Positions 60,901-64,000 of a stretch of 64,000 bases of DNA are shown here, one piece after another. The DNA comes from Rallus limicola. Its lineage: Eukaryota > Chordata > Aves > Gruiformes > Rallidae. How positions within the stretch are numbered: the first letter of the stretch is position 1; every line of letters begins with the position of its first letter. The stretch is taken from positions 21,258,146 through 21,322,145 of the forward strand of contig JAKCOZ010000001.1 of NCBI GenBank assembly GCA_022605955.1, given 5' to 3'. The notes beneath the pieces are model-generated. The model worked only from the letters and a program-made list of their open reading frames with translations, made no database searches and had not been told where the DNA came from. The position numbers and the translations under genes are program-made.

Positions 60901-63462
60901 TCCTCTATCATTATGCCATTGCTATTAGTATCCTTTGCAGTGACCACTAAGCAATTCTGTTAGAAAATTCATTCCTTCATGGAAGAAATCCAGTAACCGG
61001 TAGAGGAAAGGTAGATAACAGTCTTTACTTTAGCCATTTGACACTCATATGCTTGTCTACTTAAATGCTTAAAGAGATAAAACCCTCATGATCAGTGTCC
61101 TGGGTTCAGCTAGGATAGCGTTAATTTTCTTTCTAGTAGCTGGTGCAGTGCTGTGTTTGGGAGTTATGACAAAAGCCGTGCAGATAACACAGGGATGTTG
61201 TAGTTGTTGCTAAGCAGTCAATGACTTTTCAGCTTTCCATGCTGCTCTGCTAACAAGGTGGGGCGTACCCCGGGAGCTGGGAGGGGACCCAAACTGGCCA
61301 AAGGGGATATTCCTTACCAATGACATCATGCTCAGCATAAAGGGGAGCTAGTGGGGGAGGAGAGCATGACTCCAGGACAGTCAGTTTGGGGATGGTCGGG
61401 CTTTGGGATGGCTCTGAGCTGTACGGTCAGAGTTGTGTGGTTTGGTGAGAAACTGCACTGTGTATCACCACTTTTGTGTATTTTGCTACAAATCCCTGTT
61501 ATTGCTATTTCTCCCTCCCTTTGCTGTCCCAGTAAACTACCCTTATCCCAAACCATGAGGTTCACCTTTGTCTTTCCCCTCACACCATGTGTGCAGCAAG
61601 TGTGTGACTGTGTGGTGCTCAGCTGGCAGCTGGGGCTAAACCACAACAATCATCTGAAATACAAAAAATTACAGGCCTAAATTATTCAAAACTCATTCAG
61701 ATTTTTAAAGAAACTTACTGCTATTGTAGATCCATTCTTTCCAACCCCTCCACCAAAGATGACACGGAAGTAATTGAAACCAGAAAGTGCTGTTCCACAC
61801 AGTATGCCAACAACAGCAAAGAACTTCAGTTCTAAGCCCACCAGAGGAACCTTAGCAGGAAAAACAAGAGAAAGATATTAAAAGTTAAAGATAACACTTT
61901 CTTAAAAAGCTACTCACACATACTTTTTTAAAAGCTACTCATACCTACTAAGCAATTGTTTTATTTGAACTCTCACTTTCCCAGAAACAAGCTCAGGAAG
62001 ACAGTGCTTGGAGTTTGTTCCCTTACTATGGAGATGAGCAATTTCTTTTATAATGTTTAAACGTGACTTTTGAGTACTTCAGTTCTGGTCTTGAAATTCA
62101 GCTAGATCTTACTGCTTTTAAGATGTTCTTAAAATATGTTTACTACAGAAGCAAAAACTTGACAGGGAGGGACTACTGCATCACCAAGGCATGGGAGGGG
62201 GGGGAAAAGGACAGTTTCTTCTTTTCACCTGGTAACACAACAGCGAACCACAGGAAACACAAACACCATCTGCCTGCTTTGTGTTTTGGTATGTATCATT
62301 TGTATGTTGTATCTTTGTATTTAGAATAGTCTCCAGATACAAATTTTAATTAAACAGTTACCTTTCAGAATCAATTGCAGTTTCAAGGGAACTTCCAAAG
62401 GCAGCAGAAGATTTAAAAAAAAAAGAAGTAGTAATAAATTGAAACCACTGACTATATTTTTTAATATAGATTGTTTTGAGATCCAGCATTGCTACCGAAA
62501 GAAAAATTAACCTAAGTCACCTACTTTATTTTTCAACATGAAAATAAGCTGTTAGAAAATATAACAAAAGTGTCTTGCAGGATGGGGAAAGGAAATTCCT
62601 GAATAAACTTATGAATTAATTTAAATTACATGGAGGTGTATGTTTAAGTTAATTTGCATTGGTAATTAATAGCATGGAATGGCCTCAGCTCTCCCATGTG
62701 CTGTAATCAAGCAGAACTATACATTTCTAAGTAAAGACCCTAGAAAGGATGAAGATGTGAGTCTACTATACTTCTGATCTCATCCACTAAAGTACACCTG
62801 TAAAGATCAGAATAAAAGCCATAGATAGGGAAATGATATTTACCTTTATGGCAGCTCTGACACAGGTGTTAAAAATGAGTAGATCTCCATCAGCACATAA
62901 GCATGGACTACTTAACCAATAAAACACCTAATTTCATCCCATGGCTTTGACAGACTGAACAATTTAATCTTTAAATTTTTTAATAAGTATCCTTATCACT
63001 TCACTGAGCAGAAATGTAAGTCTTAAAATAAAATATACAAAAGAAAGAAAACTAGAACAAAAACTTTGTTAAATCTGAAGTATCTGCAGAATACTAGTTC
63101 CAAATCAGAAGTGGCAGATGGGGTCTTTTTTCCTCTATGTAGCTCTAAATTTGTGCACAGGAAGTCACATCATTACATCTAAGTTATCAACAACATAAAA
63201 AATAACCTACATGTGTACAGCAAGCTAAAACAGAACACTAGGCATGTGCTGTATGGCATGTATACATGCTGTATGGCATGTATACTTGCACGGGGTAGCT
63301 TCAAGTACCGTAGGAACTGCAAACACCGAGCAGGACCTGAACACTCACTGGGAACTCTGAGTACTTCACACACTTACCTTAGAGTCCCATATTGCTGTTC
63401 CACCATATGCAGACACCAAGAGCAGCATTGTTATGGCAATCTGGACTTCAGTTACATCAACT
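57780..63462 (-). CDS. CHPT1: CHPT1, cholinephosphotransferase 1, C-terminal half (5' partial)
   Basis: CHPT1 makes phosphatidylcholine from CDP-choline and diacylglycerol in the last step of the Kennedy pathway, as a polytopic Golgi membrane enzyme. Five minus-strand exons join in phase: 63,462-63,378, 61,850-61,719, 60,783-60,625, 58,532-58,407 and 57,911-57,780. They give 210 residues plus TGA, corresponding to about the last half of the 406-residue human protein. Predicted hydrophobic helices occur in every exon. The catalytic DG-AR-G-D-D motif of CDP-alcohol phosphotransferases is in exons beyond the window. CEPT1 is the close paralogue; the tail ending in HQAPEQVQ and the synteny favour CHPT1. 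Confidence 0.95.
58407..58532 (-). CDS. CHPT1: CHPT1 exon with conserved VAHMTKSE segment
   Basis: Forty-two codons: [20 protein letters not shown], then [20 protein letters not shown]. Phase 0 on both sides; donor GTAAGC. The frame stays open 18 codons into the intron, giving a hydrophobic alternative tail. Confidence 0.96.
58533..60624 (-). other. CHPT1: CHPT1 intron (2.1 kb)
   Basis: No supported repeat, exon or regulatory element was recognised in this stretch. Confidence 0.65.
60625..60783 (-). CDS. CHPT1: CHPT1 exon with [12 protein letters not shown] segment
   Basis: Fifty-three codons: [20 protein letters not shown], then [20 protein letters not shown], then [13 protein letters not shown]. 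Two membrane segments. Phase 0 on both sides. Confidence 0.96.
61096..61648 (+). mobile_element. solo LTR of an avian endogenous retrovirus
   Basis: A 553-bp unit starting TGTCCTGGGTTCAGC and ending ACCACAACA (TG...CA ends). It is flanked by ATCAG (61,091-61,095) and ATCAT (61,649-61,653), a nearly matching 5-bp target duplication. Internal order fits U3-R-U5: a TATA-like CATAAAGG near 61,336, then a mutated poly(A) signal (AGTAAA) at 61,531. I recall closely similar LTRs as abundant in neoavian birds. No viral genes remain. It lies antisense inside a CHPT1 intron. Confidence 0.85.
61719..61850 (-). CDS. CHPT1: CHPT1 exon ending [10 protein letters not shown]
   Basis: Forty-four codons: [20 protein letters not shown], then [20 protein letters not shown]. 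The first half is diverged from human and the [11 protein letters not shown] end is identical. Phase 0 on both sides; acceptor TGCTAAG, donor GTAAG. Confidence 0.94.
61851..63377 (-). other. CHPT1: CHPT1 intron (1.5 kb)
   Basis: Contains a 20-bp direct tandem repeat at 63,247-63,286. No other element could be supported. Confidence 0.65.
63247..63286. repeat. two-copy 20-bp tandem repeat with 14-bp palindrome
   Basis: TGCTGTATGGCATGTATACA is repeated once with only the final base changed. The junction forms the perfect palindrome GCATGTATACATGC (63,256-63,269). Confidence 0.85.
63378..63462 (-). CDS. CHPT1: CHPT1 exon with VDVTEVQIA segment (most 5' exon in window)
   Basis: One base plus 28 codons: [20 protein letters not shown], then GTAIWDSK. 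It matches the human GKVDVTEIQIA region; one membrane segment. Donor GTAAGTG. The preceding exon is beyond 64,000. Confidence 0.94.
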
Positions 63463-64000
63463 CTATGAAGGGGGGAAAAAAAGGGGGAAGGGATGTTGAG
63501 TTAAAGAAAAGGTCTGTCTGCTGTATGCGTAAGGTGGGAGGGGGGAAATCAAAACACAGTGACTTTCAATTATCTCCTTTAAAGTACTTCAGATTACATC
63601 AATGCACATAGAACATGAGTTTCCTTGACTGAGAAAGGTGCTCCATATGGAGACACACATCTTCAGTTCAGATTTAAAAGTAAGCCTGTACTTCTTATCT
63701 AGAACACAAAATTTAATAGGGGGGAATCTTGAATGGATACATTAACTCTTTGAGAATTTTGTATAAATTTACAGTCAAGTTGCTCTGCAAATATCAAAAT
63801 AAAATTGAAGGCAAGCTCATAGTCAATGCAATCAAATCTTTCCATTAAAAGCATATTGTATATAAGGAGGGACCATGCAGGCTGTGACAGAAGGGATTTC
63901 TTTATGCCATCATATCACGACAATTTGACAGATACAACCTGCAAAATGCAAGGACAGTATTTTGAGGACTGAGTCAGCAGATTAGCTAAGCACCCTTCCT
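63463..64000 (-). other. CHPT1: CHPT1 intron reaching the window end
   Basis: Purine-rich on the + strand near 63,468-63,495 (the polypyrimidine tract of the acceptor as read on the minus strand). No further exon is visible before the window ends. Confidence 0.65.

Noticed and set aside
61332..61680. Overlapping open frames of about 105-109 codons on both strands
   Set aside because: They lie within the solo LTR and are fortuitous; LTRs of this type do not encode protein.

Overview
The window is vertebrate nuclear DNA, almost certainly avian. The genes are intron-rich with GT-AG splice sites, the dominant interspersed repeat is the CR1 LINE with its typical 3' tail, and there is one solo LTR of a type I associate with neoavian birds. 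Species cannot be fixed from the sequence. Gene order matches the human chromosome 12 block GNPTAB-SYCP3-CHPT1, including the relative strands.

Region 1 (1 to about 42,500, + strand) holds GNPTAB without its first exon. Twenty coding exons (901 to 40,953) join with consistent phases into 1,209 codons plus a TAG stop. They encode the Golgi GlcNAc-1-phosphotransferase alpha/beta precursor: the Stealth regions, two Notch/LNR modules, a DMAP1-interaction region, the site-1 protease cleavage site, an EF-hand and the C-terminal membrane anchor. Intron 7 (9.2 kb) carries a decayed, apparently intronless coding sequence on the minus strand, split by a 1.7-kb CR1. Intron 10 carries a candidate unannotated or poison exon.

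Region 2 (about 42,640 to 54,750, + strand) holds SYCP3, the axial-element protein of the meiotic synaptonemal complex. A CpG island with an E2F-type site sits at its 5' end. Eight coding exons (46,180 to 54,620) encode 237 residues. The first intron carries an LTR-like element and a CR1 fragment. One intron offers an alternative poly(A)-linked C-terminus.

Region 3 (about 56,465 to 64,000, - strand) holds the 3' half of CHPT1 (cholinephosphotransferase 1): five coding exons for the last 210 residues, the stop codon and a 3' UTR. The upstream exons with the catalytic CDP-alcohol phosphotransferase motif lie beyond the window. SYCP3 and CHPT1 converge tail to tail over a 1.7-kb spacer.

The three genes have no evident functional link (lysosomal enzyme tagging, meiosis, phosphatidylcholine synthesis); the linkage is conserved synteny. 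No tRNA, rRNA, CRISPR or prokaryotic element was seen. Exon boundaries come from reading frame, splice consensus and recalled family knowledge, not from alignment or transcripts.
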